From assembly GCA_004764695.1 (NCBI GenBank), contig SMSO01000037.1, positions 976,247 through 1,040,246 of the forward strand: a DNA stretch of 64,000 nucleotides, given 5' to 3'. Shown piece after piece: positions 21,366-33,199 of this stretch. The notes beneath the pieces are model-generated. The model saw only the letters and a list, made by a program, of their open reading frames with translations. It was not told the origin of the DNA and ran no database searches. The stretch is from Schizochytrium sp. TIO01. Lineage: Eukaryota > Sar > Bigyra > Thraustochytrida > Thraustochytriidae. The position numbers and the translations under genes were made by a program. The first letter of the stretch is position 1. Every line of letters begins with the position of its first letter.

Positions 21366-22831
21366 CCAACTAAGTAACTGATTAACTGGCAATTAGATAC
21401 TTGTGGCTGGGGCTGGTTGAACACTGCATCGCTCTCCTGACAGTGAGTGAGTGCACAGGTGAATGAATGGCAGGATCTGTTGCAAAAATCTTCGGATCTC
21501 CCTCACCAAAGTGGCATAAATGCAGGCCATGACGAAGGGGTAGATGAGCGTGAATTTCCCAGAATCGCCCAAATGCTTGGTCGAGCTCCTTCATCTCCCA
21601 CGAACTTTCATAATTGAATCACTCACTGGATGAGCGAATGTCGTCTTTACGATTACAATTGCATCCACTTCCCCACGATCGATCGTGTTGATCTGATTTG
21701 ATCTGATCTGATCTGATTCGATCTGATTTAATTTAATTTGATTTGATTGATTTGGTGCAGGTACTAGGTTCTCCAAGCTAGCTACCACCCAGTTTTCATT
21801 TGGATGGGTGGTTGAACTGAGAACAGTCACTTTGTCAAACACCACTCTGCGCAAACAGGTAAATCCAGCTGATAAGAGGAACACCAATTTGTGAGTTGCG
21901 CTCCGCCACCCCCAAAATATAGCGAGTTCGCCTGGACTTCTACCTCGAAGTTGTTCTGTTCAGCCTCGGCTTTGGCCGCAACCCGTTTTCATTCCAGCCA
22001 GACCTACCCACCCACCCCTGCTCTTCAGGCAGTCGCTGTCTGTCTATGCTCTATGCATGACATGGCGGAGACGAGACAGCCATAGTCCTCGGCTGGGCAG
22101 CGCTAGAGTCGTCGATCTCAGGCATCCATTTGTAATCCCTGGCCGTGCGTGAGCTGGTTGGCCGCCTTCGTGCAGGGCCTGAGCCAGCTAGCTAGCTAGC
22201 CAAGCAGGCGCGTGAGCAAGCAAGTTGCTGTCAATGTCTGTCGCGACGGTGATGGAGTCTGCCTCGAGAAGCAGGCCGGCCAGCTCATCGCGATCGCTGA
22301 TCTGTAGTCAACTGATGGCCATATTTGATGACTCCGATGGAGAGGAGAAATCGTCGTTGGCGGCAATTTAGTGGAGAGAGAAGTCTCATCCACTCCTGCA
22401 TTTCTATCAAGCAGCAGCAGCAGCAGGTCCTGAACTGTCAGTGGCTGCGTCAAGTTGGTTCGCCGTCGCGAAGCTACTTTGTAAATCCATCCACCTCTGG
22501 CTAGGTGCCTACCAACCAGGATGGCCACCTTCTCGGCAGCGTCAGAAGTGCCTCTGGTACACGCCAAGCGTGGTAGGGACCAGAATAAATTTGGCATCAA
22601 CAATGCCAGGTTCCCACCCGCAAGCAGCGATGCTTCGACGATAAACCATCCCAAGGCCTCCATCGCGAACTAAGTCAACTAAGTTGAGGGCCCTACCGCT
22701 CGATCACAGCTGACTCTGCCGAGACTGCGTCAATCTAAGCCGAACAAAGCTTGGTTTCTTCGACTTGCTTCATTCTCGACAAGCCTCAGGCATCATTTCC
22801 TCAATTGTGCCGTGGTTCCAATGGCTGTCGT

Positions 22832-22844
22832 GACTAACTAACTG

Positions 22845-22879
<35 letters not shown>

Positions 22880-22907
22880 GACTAACTAACTAACTAACTA
22901 ACTAACG
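22832..22907. repeat. CTAA microsatellite
   Basis: About 19 units of CTAA with two CTGA variants. Confidence 0.92.
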
Positions 22908-23153
22908 AACTTGCAATCTATCTAATGAATGCCTTTGGCTCTCATGCAAAAGACATACGTGCAAAACGATTTCTGAGGGAAAGAACACCAGTCAGTAACA
23001 CCTTTCATCGACTTCGAAAAAAAAACAATCAAAAAGACTCAGGCCAAAACAATCCCTCACGAACTAGCTCGTAACCCCCACATTGAGGTCTTAGCTACCT
23101 ACCTACTTACTACTTTTGCTCCTTCACTTGCTTGTTCATTCGATCGTTTCTTG

Positions 23154-23233
23154 GTTTGTTTGTTTGTTTGTTTGTTTGTCTGTCTGTCCAGTTCTGGCAT
23201 TTTCATTCATTCATTCATTCATTCATTCGTTCA
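23154..23233. repeat. TTTG/TCTG and ATTC microsatellites
   Basis: TTTG units pass into TCTG, then after 17 bases an ATTC array follows. Confidence 0.85.
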
Positions 23234-23535
23234 ATTTTGGTTTCTTTCTTCTCATTTTTCTTCTCATATGTGTTCTCTGCCTCCTAGCCAGCACTAGGCA
23301 GAACGCTACTACTTCTGCAAAGGCCACGTAACGATGAACTTCTTTGACTCAATCAAAACACAGCTAGCTGGCCAACCACCTCAGTGTCCTGGCCATCCCA
23401 GTGATCTCGGCACCCTTCGCTCCACTCAGACAGACAGACACGCAGACGATGCCGACGCCCAGGCGCGAAATGCTCGGCGCCGCGGCCGGTGCAGCGGAGA
23501 TCCAGGCGGCGGTCGCGGTCAGTCCTCGTCGGTGA

Positions 23536-23572
23536 GCATCACCACCACCATCATCATCATCATCATCATCAC
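23536..23572. repeat. CAC/CAT trinucleotide repeat
   Basis: CAC and CAT units; depending on frame they read as poly-His, poly-Ile or poly-Asp. They underlie the frames of both strands here. Confidence 0.85.
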
Positions 23573-24245
23573 CGTCATCGTCATCGCCGTCGCCGTCGTT
23601 TCCGTCGTCGTTTTCGCTCTTTTCGTAACGCGCTTGCGCTGTTCTGCCTCTATAAGATGGCGTCATGGTGCCCAGGTCGCCGCTGACCAAGTCCCAACTG
23701 GCGACCGCCGCAGCCTCTGTGGCGCCGACTATGTTCGCGAGAGGGCCTTCTTCGGGGCCTTCGAGCTGCTCTCCGAGTCGCACGCGAGGCTCCTTTGGGG
23801 CTCGAGACCTCTGCTAACGCTTTGCTAACCTCGTCGTGACCAGCTTGGCCTTGGATGAGTGGATGAATGGATGCTCAAGATGGCTCGAGCGAACCCTTGG
23901 GCTCTCTGACTGCCCAGTGCGCCGAGAAGAGTCGCTCGGGGGGCGGCCAACATTACGTCCTATCTAAGCTCAATACGGGTTCATGAGGGCACACATGATA
24001 GCTTGTAGGTACTCGCTCCAGTTCCGAGCGCAGTTCCGCGCCTGGTTTTTGTCTCTTCCTGCATTCAGGACGACCTCCGTTTTCTTTTCTCTCCTTTTTA
24101 CCTCCCCTTTCTCAATACCTTAATTAAAACTAAAACTTATTAACATTATTATTATTATTATTTTACTTTTATAATTTCCTAAAGTACGTATTTGAGTTCG
24201 AAAAATACAATTGAAAATAAAATAAATTTTAAAAAGAGAGAAAAT

Positions 24246-24315
24246 GAAATGAATTAATGAATTAATGAATTAATGAATGAATTAATGAATTAATTAATGA
24301 ATTAGTTAATGAATC
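24246..24315. repeat. ATGAATTA octanucleotide repeat
   Basis: Imperfect 8-base units, AT-rich, at the end of an AT-rich block. Confidence 0.85.
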
Positions 24316-26776
24316 TCATCTTACAGCTTAAACTCTTTAAAATAAAATCTGTCACAATATCCAAAGTTTGTGTGTATTCACTCCAAAACACTCCATTAGT
24401 CAAACCTAACATACTTCTAAGCCACAGGCAGACTAGTCCCTCAGTGCATTCACACATACACATTTGCTTGCGCTGCAGTGAGTGAGTTCCCTGAAAACCC
24501 GCACACTCCACGGACCTCCTCGCTCGAACCCTGCAAATGCACGCGTGGGCCTCTGCGGATGGCCACCTGCCTACACACATCGCACAGCTCCTTCGCCACC
24601 ATCCGGGAGTCTTTGGGCACCGCCTCTCCATTTTCTTCACGCGCTTTGCTGCTTTCGCGACCTCGCGACAGAACGATAGTGCCGTTCTCTTCGTTCTCTG
24701 TTCCGCCCCTTAAGAACGCCGTCGCTAAGTCTTGCCTACCCCCTGCTAGTCCCGTTCTATTCGTTCTATTCGTTCTTTCCGCGTTCTCAGGGGTTTGGAT
24801 TCCAGGGATCGATCTCCCATATTGACATTAGGGACTTCAAAGCGCCTTTGCATGGGCTTTGTCTGCGCCGCGGCAGCCTCGAAGAAGAAGAAGAAGGAGA
24901 AGAAGTGGCTGCCGACGAGCAGGCGCAGGCCTTGGCTGAGAGGCCTCCCAAGGATAAAGGCGGGTCCTCTGCCCTAATCCGCAGCCCGCAGCCCCGCCAG
25001 GATGGGCTCCGCGCTTCGCGAACTGGCCTCGGCTCCGCGCTGGAGCGAGTCCCATTGGTCTCTCTCTGCTGTGTCTTGATATGATCTTTTTCTTCTTCTT
25101 CTTTCTTCTTTTGTGGTTAGTTTATTCTTTTTACTTTTCCTTTTAAACCCTCTTTTTTTCTCTTTTTTTCTCTCTTTTTTTTTTTCTTTTCGCCTGCGCA
25201 TTTTATTTAGTAAGAGTATCGGTCGCAGAGGTATTATTGAATATCGTATTCCACGCAGCGTTTCCAAAACGTATCGTTGGCAGAGCACGAATGAGGTTCT
25301 TTCTTTGCTGTCTCATTCGAGTCTGCAGAAAGGCAACTTGAAACTTGAAACTTGAAACCTAAGAAGAAGAAGAAAAGATAGTCTCGACGGAGGTCATGGA
25401 TGGTACGCATAAATGAACACCCAATTCCGTGCAAAAGAAGAGGCGCAGGAATTTAGGCATATTCACGATGTTTAATGTTCCTGTTTGCCTTCTCTTTTCT
25501 TTCTTTCTTTCTTTCTTTTCATTTCTTTTGCTTTCTTTGCTTTCTTTCAAGCCGGTCTCTGGAGCATTACAATTGGGGTCTTCGAGGCATTGCGGACCTC
25601 TTCGAATGCCCTGAGAGCCATCTTTGGGGCTCTTAAGGCGGAGAAACGGGAGATAGCTGTACATAGATAGACGTATGTAAATAAATCTCAGGGGAGCTCA
25701 AGTTAGGAAGGCGGTTCAAGGCTCTGCGTTCTGTTCTATTTCTCGCCTCCCTTTCGGTCCCGCCGCGCTGTCTCGCGATTGTTATTGTTCCTCTCAATAG
25801 ACTTTTGTTTTGTTTGCACTTTTCAAAGCGATGATAGAATTGTAAATGCTGCTTTTGTAATATGAGTAAAATAGATTATGATATGGATCTACCGAGTTGA
25901 TATCTATCTCCATGGAGTGCGCGATTCTTGATTTTCCGAAGGTTGCAATGCGATAGGTGGAAATCCAGCTCTGCAGGGCCTCTTTGTGATCGTCTCCTTT
26001 CCGGTTGAGCGCGCTTATCTGTTCTGAGGTTCTGCCAAACGCTGTGAGGGTATCGAGGGAAACGAGAGAAGACGTGGATATGTACAGCATCGATGATCTT
26101 GGGTTAGTGTTTTATTTTAGTTTATAATATTTTAATCATAAATTAAACAACAAAAGTGAGACGAAGACAGGAAACGAGGAACATCCATTCTTTGGCGCGT
26201 ACCTTCTCTTGAGCGAACCTTGAAACCAAATGCTCACTCAGGCTCCTCATGAGGGTCTCAACTTAGCGTGATTTGCGTCTGATGAAGGTTGGTTTTCGCA
26301 GCCTCAAAGCGCTCACGACACCCTCCTCAGTTACTACGATCCAAGATCACGAGTTCGAGTTCTTGCCTTTTGCCCCGCAAACTCGCAGATTGCAATGGAA
26401 ACTTTCAAACGCCCTTGTGAGGGGAAGAGAGTTCGGCTGGGAGGGGGAACCTGCGCAGAGACACTCAGAGGGGCCTATTCAGAAAGGGGGCCTGTATTTG
26501 CGGGAGCGGTGTGGGGGAGGGCTGGCGCCTTGAGAGATTTCCCAGACTTGCTACCACTGGAACTCCAAGAGGCAGTGTGCTCCTCCTCCAGGCCTTTCTT
26601 TTCAATGTTCTGTTCTTTATCATTCGCCCTCTCAGACTTCTGTTCCTTGAGATTACAAGGCGCTTACTGCGGCTATACTTATAAAAACGTTTTACCCATT
26701 CTTTTGCTTCTCCAGAAATGAAAGGAAATTAACTTTTAATGAAGCTGTTCATATAGTGTTTGACAGAACCTAACAG

Positions 26777-26779
<3 letters not shown>

Positions 26780-26808
<29 letters not shown>
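26780..26808. repeat. AT dinucleotide repeat
   Basis: Fourteen TA units. Confidence 0.92.
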
Positions 26809-26812
<4 letters not shown>

Positions 26813-27174
26813 GGAAAGAAATAAAAGAAAAGAAAGAGAGGGAGACTAAAGAGAGCTTCTTCTTTGATCGACTTTTGATGGCCTCGACCTTTTACTTATT
26901 TATCCCTCTATAAATACCTCTTCTGAGGATGCCGCGATGACGAAGACGCTCCTCTGTGGAGCTGTGGCCAAAGCGCGAACGGGCGGCTTTACTTTCTTTC
27001 TTTCTTTCTTTCTTAGTTTCTTTCCTGGAGAAGCTCCATCTGTCAATCAAGCGACCGAAAGAGGGACCGCCTTTCGGCGCGGAGCCCACCCGAAAAGGGG
27101 TTTTGGCGGAGACATGGGCGGCTTTTAGATTACTCTTACCTCCATAGGACTTCGCCTTTTTAGTGTTTTTTAGC

Positions 27175-27250
<76 letters not shown>

Positions 27251-27252
27251 TC
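27175..27252. repeat. TTTC microsatellite
   Basis: About 19 perfect TTTC units. A shorter TTTC array is at 26991-27014, and a purine-strand GAAA/GAAACAAA array follows at 27314-27361, so the two face each other as inverted repeats about 60 bases apart. Confidence 0.95.
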
Positions 27253-28157
27253 ATGTATAGCTACAATGATAAGCATCATTCACTTTTTGTGTATATTGTA
27301 GAAACAAGACGAGAAAGAAAGAAAGAAAGAAGAAACAAAGAAACAAAGAAAGAAAGAAAGAAGTACAAAATAAGTGAAAGATAGTATGGGTGAAAGAACA
27401 GAACGCGAGGGAAGGGCTTCCTCGAGGCGGATGAATGAAGAATCGAATGAATAATCGAATGAGATAATTGCGATGCAGATAGATCATGGAATTGTGATAC
27501 CCGCACGCTTAGTATGCACAGCGTTGATGATCGATGATCTGCGTGTACCTGAGTCAATGCCATAGAGAACTGAGCTGCCTCGAAACAAACCATCGTCGGT
27601 CGCGAGCTTTTGCCTGAGGACTTCAACTTTTCAGACTCTGGCACATCCACCCAAAGATCTGTATGACCTGATGAACTTGTGAGTGAGTGAGTGAGTGAGT
27701 GATACTGTCTTCGAGAGAATGAATGTTAGAGACAATGAGAGAGAGAGGGTACTATTATGAGCTGCTATGAGGCGCAGCGCTTAACCTCGAATCCGTCGCG
27801 TATGTCAGAAAAGAAGGAGGAGTTTGTTTACGAAGGTTGGTTGTCCCATCTCTACAGCTGTTCCAATGTTATGGCAAAGAGACTCAGTTTGGGCTTTTAG
27901 TTTAGTTTTGGTGCTATGATTCATTCATGTCAAAACTAAACTTAAAGACGTACGTAGGTACATTTCGTGCCATGTGATATTTTGATCAACTATTCTTTAT
28001 AAATTACATTTTTGTAGAGTAAAATATAACGTTGTTCTTTTGGGGAATCTGCTCCTGATGCCTACATTAGACTGTTTTCTTAAAGATAATAAAAAATAGT
28101 TTTTGGAGGGATGAAGAGTGAGTGCATTGTGGTCAAGGAAGGAGAAGGAAGTAATTA

Positions 28158-28203
28158 AATTTTAATTTTAATTTTAATTTTAATTTTTAATTTTTAATTT
28201 TTA
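28158..28203. repeat. TTTTAA repeat
   Basis: Six-base TTTTAA units changing to TTTTTAA at the end. Confidence 0.85.
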
Positions 28204-29515
28204 AAAGACAGATGTCGAGAATGTGAAAGTGCGATCTTCAGGTCAGTGGTACATACCTACCTACTAGAATACTAGTAGTATATTTGCTGTTTATCGCTTT
28301 TGACACCTTCACAGAAGTTGCAAGAATGAGGAGCGCACGTTCCGAGGCATTTTGAAGGTCGGTTTCATAGCCTGTTGAGGCAGCGTCATCTCAAGATGCT
28401 TCGAGGCTTTGCTGACGCTTTCGAAGAATGGCAAACAGATCATTTCAGTTTCTACAATAAGAAGAAAAACTCAGAATCGTAATATTCTAAAGCTTGGACT
28501 CTGTTTACGATTACTAATCTGATCTAGTGAAAAAGAAAAAAGAAAAAAGTATATACATATAAATTGCAAACAGTAGTGTTCTCCTTTTTTCTTTTCTTTT
28601 TTTAGTTCTTTACTTTTTATATTTGAAATTGTAAGCATCTTTCGAAAGTAGATTGTCCTGTTGTGTCTCGATAAGTGGATAGTAGTAAGGAGCCGCTAAT
28701 CCTTTTGGAAGCCACAAAGCCGGGATAGCGATATTGTAGTATGTACTTAGACTTTACTGCGTGCGACGAAGAGAGAAGTCACTTTTTTTTTCTTTTTTTT
28801 CTTTTTTTAAATCAAGACTGATCACCAGAGAAGTACCTATTGATCTAGCTAAGCGGCGGTCTAGGCGAATACCTATAGTCCAGGCTTACTTAGTATTAAA
28901 GAACGAATTGATTTTCGTTTATCCGATTAATCATTTATTTACATTATAAAAGAAATGATCAATTTAAATTTTAAAAAAAAAAAAAAAAAGTTATATATTT
29001 ATCATTCGAAAGATGAATTCGCTCATTCTCTTTAAATGTTTCATTCCTCCGTTCAATTCCATCACTTCAATACCTGATCGATCAGCAGCAGCAACAGCAG
29101 CAGTCGTCGAGGCGGCGTGGCGAGGGCTACGGAAGCCTTGAGGAGGCGTTGGACGCCTCGAGCGGGCACAGCCAGCAGCCACTGGCACAGCACCGCGCAA
29201 TCAGCTCAGGCAAAAAGCGGCGCAGCTCAAGTCCGCGTCTGCGTTGTTCGATTCGAAGAAGAATAAGTAACAACAGACATACATACATTCGATACAGAAA
29301 CACAGTTATATACAAAGCTAGCTAGCTAAAGTAAACACGCTCACAAACCAGCACTTGCCTCACAAAAAGCCAAGGACGAGAGTTGGCGTGGAAGACACTC
29401 GCCCACAAGTTTGTAGGTTTTAGTCAATAGAACCAAATCGTAGGAGGCAGATTCTCTCTAACGAAGCGAGGATTGACTTGTCCTGTGGTTGTAGGAATTA
29501 ACCTCGGCGGGCAGA

Positions 29516-32497
29516 ATGGGCCACGGTCCTTCGCATGGACACGGCCTGCACGGCCTGAGCAAGCTCACGCATCACCATCATCACCATCACAGCAGCCGTG
29601 ATAACCACAACCATGGTGGAAATGGTAGCAACTCCACATCGACCCAAGATTTGCCAGCATCTCTCGCAAAGAAATTTTCTCATGCAGAGCTTGACATGCT
29701 GCGCAAGTGCTATAAAGACCTAGCTCAACGTTCGCCAGGAAAAAGTATTGACAAAGATACATTCAGCAAATTCTTCCCGCTGCCAGGTCTCCACGGCGAG
29801 AGACTTTTCTACGTGTTCGATCGGAAGCACACCGGCCACGTTGAATTTGCCGAGTTCGTGGCCGGTCTCGCATTGTGCCTTCGCGGATCTTTCGACGAGA
29901 AGGTTCGCGTGATCTTCCGAATTTATGACATTGACAACAACGACCACGTTAGCAAAGACGAACTCAAAACCATGCTTCTACAGGTGCCCCGTGAATCCCT
30001 CTACAAACTCAGCGCCAAGATTGTAGAAGAAGGCCTTCGTGAGCGTCTGCTTACGGACCGCCACATTGAACGCACCGACAGTTTGGCTCGCATCGCATCG
30101 CAGTCAGGGTCCTCAAATGATGTTGCTTCGGATGTGGTTAACCAGCTTGTGGACAGTGCATTTTCGACTTTCGACCTTAACAAAGACGCATACCTGAGCT
30201 CGGAACAGTTTAGCAGATGGGTCCGCTCGACACCTGAAGTACTTGATTTCCTCTCCACGGTCTTCCCGCTTGAAGAGGTCACAAAGGTGCAGATGAGTAT
30301 GAATCAGCACACAACCGACATTGACGACAGCGCCTCGGAACACTCAGACGACTCGCCGTCGTACCCTCGCAGGACTTCGAGTCCCTTTGCCAACATGCGG
30401 ACTCCATCACCTGGCCCGGGATCCCAACGATCTTCAAGTCAACGCGAGCTCAAGCAAGGTCGCCCTCGGCTCTCAATTTTTGGTATGCGCCACCACCATC
30501 ACCATTTCTCATCCACGCCTTCAGTTCCACGCTCTCAAAGCGCAATGTCCGAGGCTACCGATCCTGATGCTGGCTGTGATAGCTGGGAACAGACTACCAA
30601 AGAAGCAACAAAGCAGGTCAGTGGAGCAGAGCAGTCCGGAATGCTTTATAAAGTTGGACGCCGCATGAAGGGACTCCGGGTTCGCATGTTCATACTTCGC
30701 GGATCTGTGCTGTACTACTACTACCCGCACAAATACGACCAGCCCGCCGGCATCGTATTTCTGCAGGGGTGCTTCGTCGCTCCACGCGATAGCAATGTCA
30801 GATCTGCCCCGAGTTCCCCTCGGGGATCACGGAGAGCAAGCTCTCATCAGAATTTCGAGTCATCATCGAATGGCACGGACTCCACAGATGCTGCGGAAGC
30901 TGTGATTAAGCCGCGCAAAAAGCACAACAACCAACACCACAACACAGAAGATGCGCATCACAGCAAACACTGCACAGGCGAGCTTCAGAGAAAGCTTCGC
31001 TCGGAATTCTCTGAAACGAGCATTCAAATGAAACACACCACACCAGCCGATATGGAAATCTTCAGCCCTCCGGTGTCCGGGGCTGGCGCAAGGATGTTCC
31101 CATTCGAGATTATTACCAGCCAGGGTGGAGAACGCGACTCACGTTTGCTATATGCCAAGACGGCCGCTGAGCGTGACGCTTGGGTGGCTGCTATCAAAAA
31201 GGCCAGTAATGTTGTGCCATTCTCGGCACGGTATAACCAACTGGAACGTATTGGACGCGGTAAATTTGCGGTCGTGTACAAGTGCGAACGTATTGGTGTC
31301 AACGATGGCAAGCCCGAAGAAGAGAAGGAGTACTGCGCAGTGAAAATTATTGATAAAGCTTCTCTGAACGAAAAAGAAAAGGAACTCTTGCGCACAGAAA
31401 TCGCTGTTCTCAAGCTCGTAAACCACCCCAACATTATCAAGCTGCACGATACCTTCGAGTCGTTGAACCACATCTACCTGGTTATGGAGCTCGTCCAAGG
31501 AGGAGAGCTTTTTGACCGAATTGTGGGCCGCGCACGGCTGAAGGAACACGAGGTTTACCCGATTCTCTTCCAGCTTGCAGAAGCTGTGCGCTATCTTCAC
31601 ATGCTTGGCGTTGCACACCGCGACATTAAACCAGAAAACATTCTTTGCTCCGGCAACAAAGATGATCCCATCACTACCGCAACACTCAAGATCTGTGATT
31701 TTGGCCTCAGCAAGCTGGTGTCCCCACTCGGCGTCATGAAGCTTGCTTGTGGTACACTTTCTTATGTGGCTCCTGAAGTCCTCACTGCGCAGGGGTATGG
31801 CAAGGCTGCGGACATTTGGAATATTGGAGTGATCATCTACCTTGTTCGTCGCGGTCGTCTTCCTTTTGATGGCGAGTCCAAGGATGAGATTATCTACAAC
31901 ACAATCCATTTGGACCTCGACTTCGCCCGGGACCCAGTATTTTCCAAGTCTTCTCCTGACCACGTTGATCTTATTAAAGGACTTCTTCGCAAAAACCCGG
32001 AACACCGCCTCACTGCAGAGCAAGTACTGCGCCACCCGTGGATGCTCCGCATGAAGAAGGTTTGGGAAGAGGAGCTAGGACTTGTACCTCCTGTCTCGGA
32101 AGAATTCCAAGGTGCAGCTGAATACCATGCTGCCTCCACCTCTCGCCCTGCCCCCTTGGCACCCATTCCAACTAAATGCGAGACTGATTCTGAACCCAAG
32201 TCTGCCCCGGTATTGCGCACTGCGCCTATGGGAAAGACAGCTCCAATTGGGCAGGCTCTTGAACGCCATGAAGCTCGCCATCAAGATATTCTCAGAGTCA
32301 AGTTTGCTTCCGCGACTAAAGACCAATACCCTTACAATGATGGTGATACAGAAGACGGCGGAGATGATGAGGACGATGAGTTCTCCCTGATCTCCGATGC
32401 TATCGATGGCGTTGAGCAAAAACACTCATCTACGCCCTTGGTCTTGGACTCAGCTCAGGAGGCTGAGGTTTCCCAACAATTAGCAGCTAAACCGTGA
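29516..32497 (+). CDS. EF-hand, PH-domain and CAMK-type protein kinase fusion
   Basis: A 993-residue intron-free gene. The start MGHGPS fits the Gly2/Ser6 N-myristoylation pattern and is followed by a His-rich stretch (19-25). Three EF-hand loops are visible: near 102-113, a canonical one at 138-149 (DIDNNDHVSKDE), and 220-231 ending in Gln. A PH domain starts at about 374 (SGMLYKVGRRMKGLRVRMF), is split by a Ser/His-rich insert of about 90 residues, and ends near 563 (AERDAWVAAIKKA). The kinase spans about 573-843 with the Lys in AVKII, HRDIKPEN (701-708), DFG (728-730) and APE (752-754), all intact. The tail is acidic. Calcium control and membrane lipid binding of a Ser/Thr kinase are inferred from the domains. 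Confidence 0.88.
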   Translation: MGHGPSHGHGLHGLSKLTHHHHHHHSSRDNHNHGGNGSNSTSTQDLPASLAKKFSHAELDMLRKCYKDLAQRSPGKSIDKDTFSKFFPLPGLHGERLFYVFDRKHTGHVEFAEFVAGLALCLRGSFDEKVRVIFRIYDIDNNDHVSKDELKTMLLQVPRESLYKLSAKIVEEGLRERLLTDRHIERTDSLARIASQSGSSNDVASDVVNQLVDSAFSTFDLNKDAYLSSEQFSRWVRSTPEVLDFLSTVFPLEEVTKVQMSMNQHTTDIDDSASEHSDDSPSYPRRTSSPFANMRTPSPGPGSQRSSSQRELKQGRPRLSIFGMRHHHHHFSSTPSVPRSQSAMSEATDPDAGCDSWEQTTKEATKQVSGAEQSGMLYKVGRRMKGLRVRMFILRGSVLYYYYPHKYDQPAGIVFLQGCFVAPRDSNVRSAPSSPRGSRRASSHQNFESSSNGTDSTDAAEAVIKPRKKHNNQHHNTEDAHHSKHCTGELQRKLRSEFSETSIQMKHTTPADMEIFSPPVSGAGARMFPFEIITSQGGERDSRLLYAKTAAERDAWVAAIKKASNVVPFSARYNQLERIGRGKFAVVYKCERIGVNDGKPEEEKEYCAVKIIDKASLNEKEKELLRTEIAVLKLVNHPNIIKLHDTFESLNHIYLVMELVQGGELFDRIVGRARLKEHEVYPILFQLAEAVRYLHMLGVAHRDIKPENILCSGNKDDPITTATLKICDFGLSKLVSPLGVMKLACGTLSYVAPEVLTAQGYGKAADIWNIGVIIYLVRRGRLPFDGESKDEIIYNTIHLDLDFARDPVFSKSSPDHVDLIKGLLRKNPEHRLTAEQVLRHPWMLRMKKVWEEELGLVPPVSEEFQGAAEYHAASTSRPAPLAPIPTKCETDSEPKSAPVLRTAPMGKTAPIGQALERHEARHQDILRVKFASATKDQYPYNDGDTEDGGDDEDDEFSLISDAIDGVEQKHSSTPLVLDSAQEAEVSQQLAAKP

Positions 32498-33199
32498 GCT
32501 TGCGTGCCCTCGCTCTTCTTCTATAACGCCCATTTCTGCCCCCCCCCCCCCCTATCCCCGCCAGCCGCTTATGCGTCTGTTGTGAGCTAGCTGGCTTGAC
32601 AAAACATTACAACCTGTGTTCTGATTTAAAGACTGTTATGTGCCTGAAGATGACAACAATAGAAATGCATCAACAACTTCAACAAACATCAACAAACAAA
32701 CAATGATTTTATTTTTCCGTGTATCCTTATACAGACGGGCCAGCGAGAAGATGACAAACAATGACACAAAATTTGAATTATATAGCAGAGCAAGACTGTC
32801 TCACCTGCTGCCTGACGGCAAATATCCACCCTTTCACGTCTAATCCGCTCAAAAGTTATCCTACAGTAGTACCCTTTAATGCATTGTCTCTTCTTAATTT
32901 TGTTCTCTTCTCCGTTTTACTTAACCCACTTTACAATTTTTATAAATAATATATATATGAACTATAACTTTTTCCGCAAATCTGTTTCAGCAACTATTGA
33001 CTTATGGACTTAATCTTTCTACTTAAAGTGTTGTACTAGCTTTTGCTTGTTGTTTTTGCCAAGTAGTCAGTCATGTGCTATGTAGCAGAAACCTTTTCCC
33101 ACTTTAGATCAACTTATTTCTTGATCAGCCACATTATCGCTCTGTAGCTTGAAACATCTTTACAGTTTGCAAAAAGGTTAAAACAAATATAAACTGCTA
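32498..33199. other. Spacer between convergent genes
   Basis: 3' flanks of the kinase and of the TPR pseudogene. AT-rich, with no gene seen. Confidence 0.5.
32539..32552. repeat. C14 homopolymer
   Basis: Fourteen consecutive C just after the kinase stop codon, in the presumed 3' untranslated region. Confidence 0.9.

Larger units (their letters stand above)
15940..29515. other. Gene desert rich in microsatellites and AT-rich blocks
   Basis: About 13.5 kb without a recognisable gene. It alternates GC-balanced islands of some hundred bases with AT-rich blocks (about 17160-17400, 19960-20050, 20810-20890, 24120-24310, 26100-26150, 28130-28210, 28960-28990) and at least twenty microsatellites, the main ones listed separately. 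Many open frames exist in the islands, but most come from repeats or from lack of stops on both strands. The least repeat-like is a minus-strand stop-free stretch of about 125 codons at 24450-24827. No tRNA, rRNA or transposon ends were recognised. Confidence 0.55.

Noticed and set aside
22832-22907. Regular CTAA array considered as a CRISPR-like or telomere-like repeat
   Set aside because: No spacers, and the unit is not TTAGGG; it is an ordinary microsatellite.
23334-23828. Overlapping 164- and 139-codon frames on the two strands
   Set aside because: Both depend on the CAC/CAT repeat and a GC-rich stretch without stops; no domain, and the minus frame starts with GTG.
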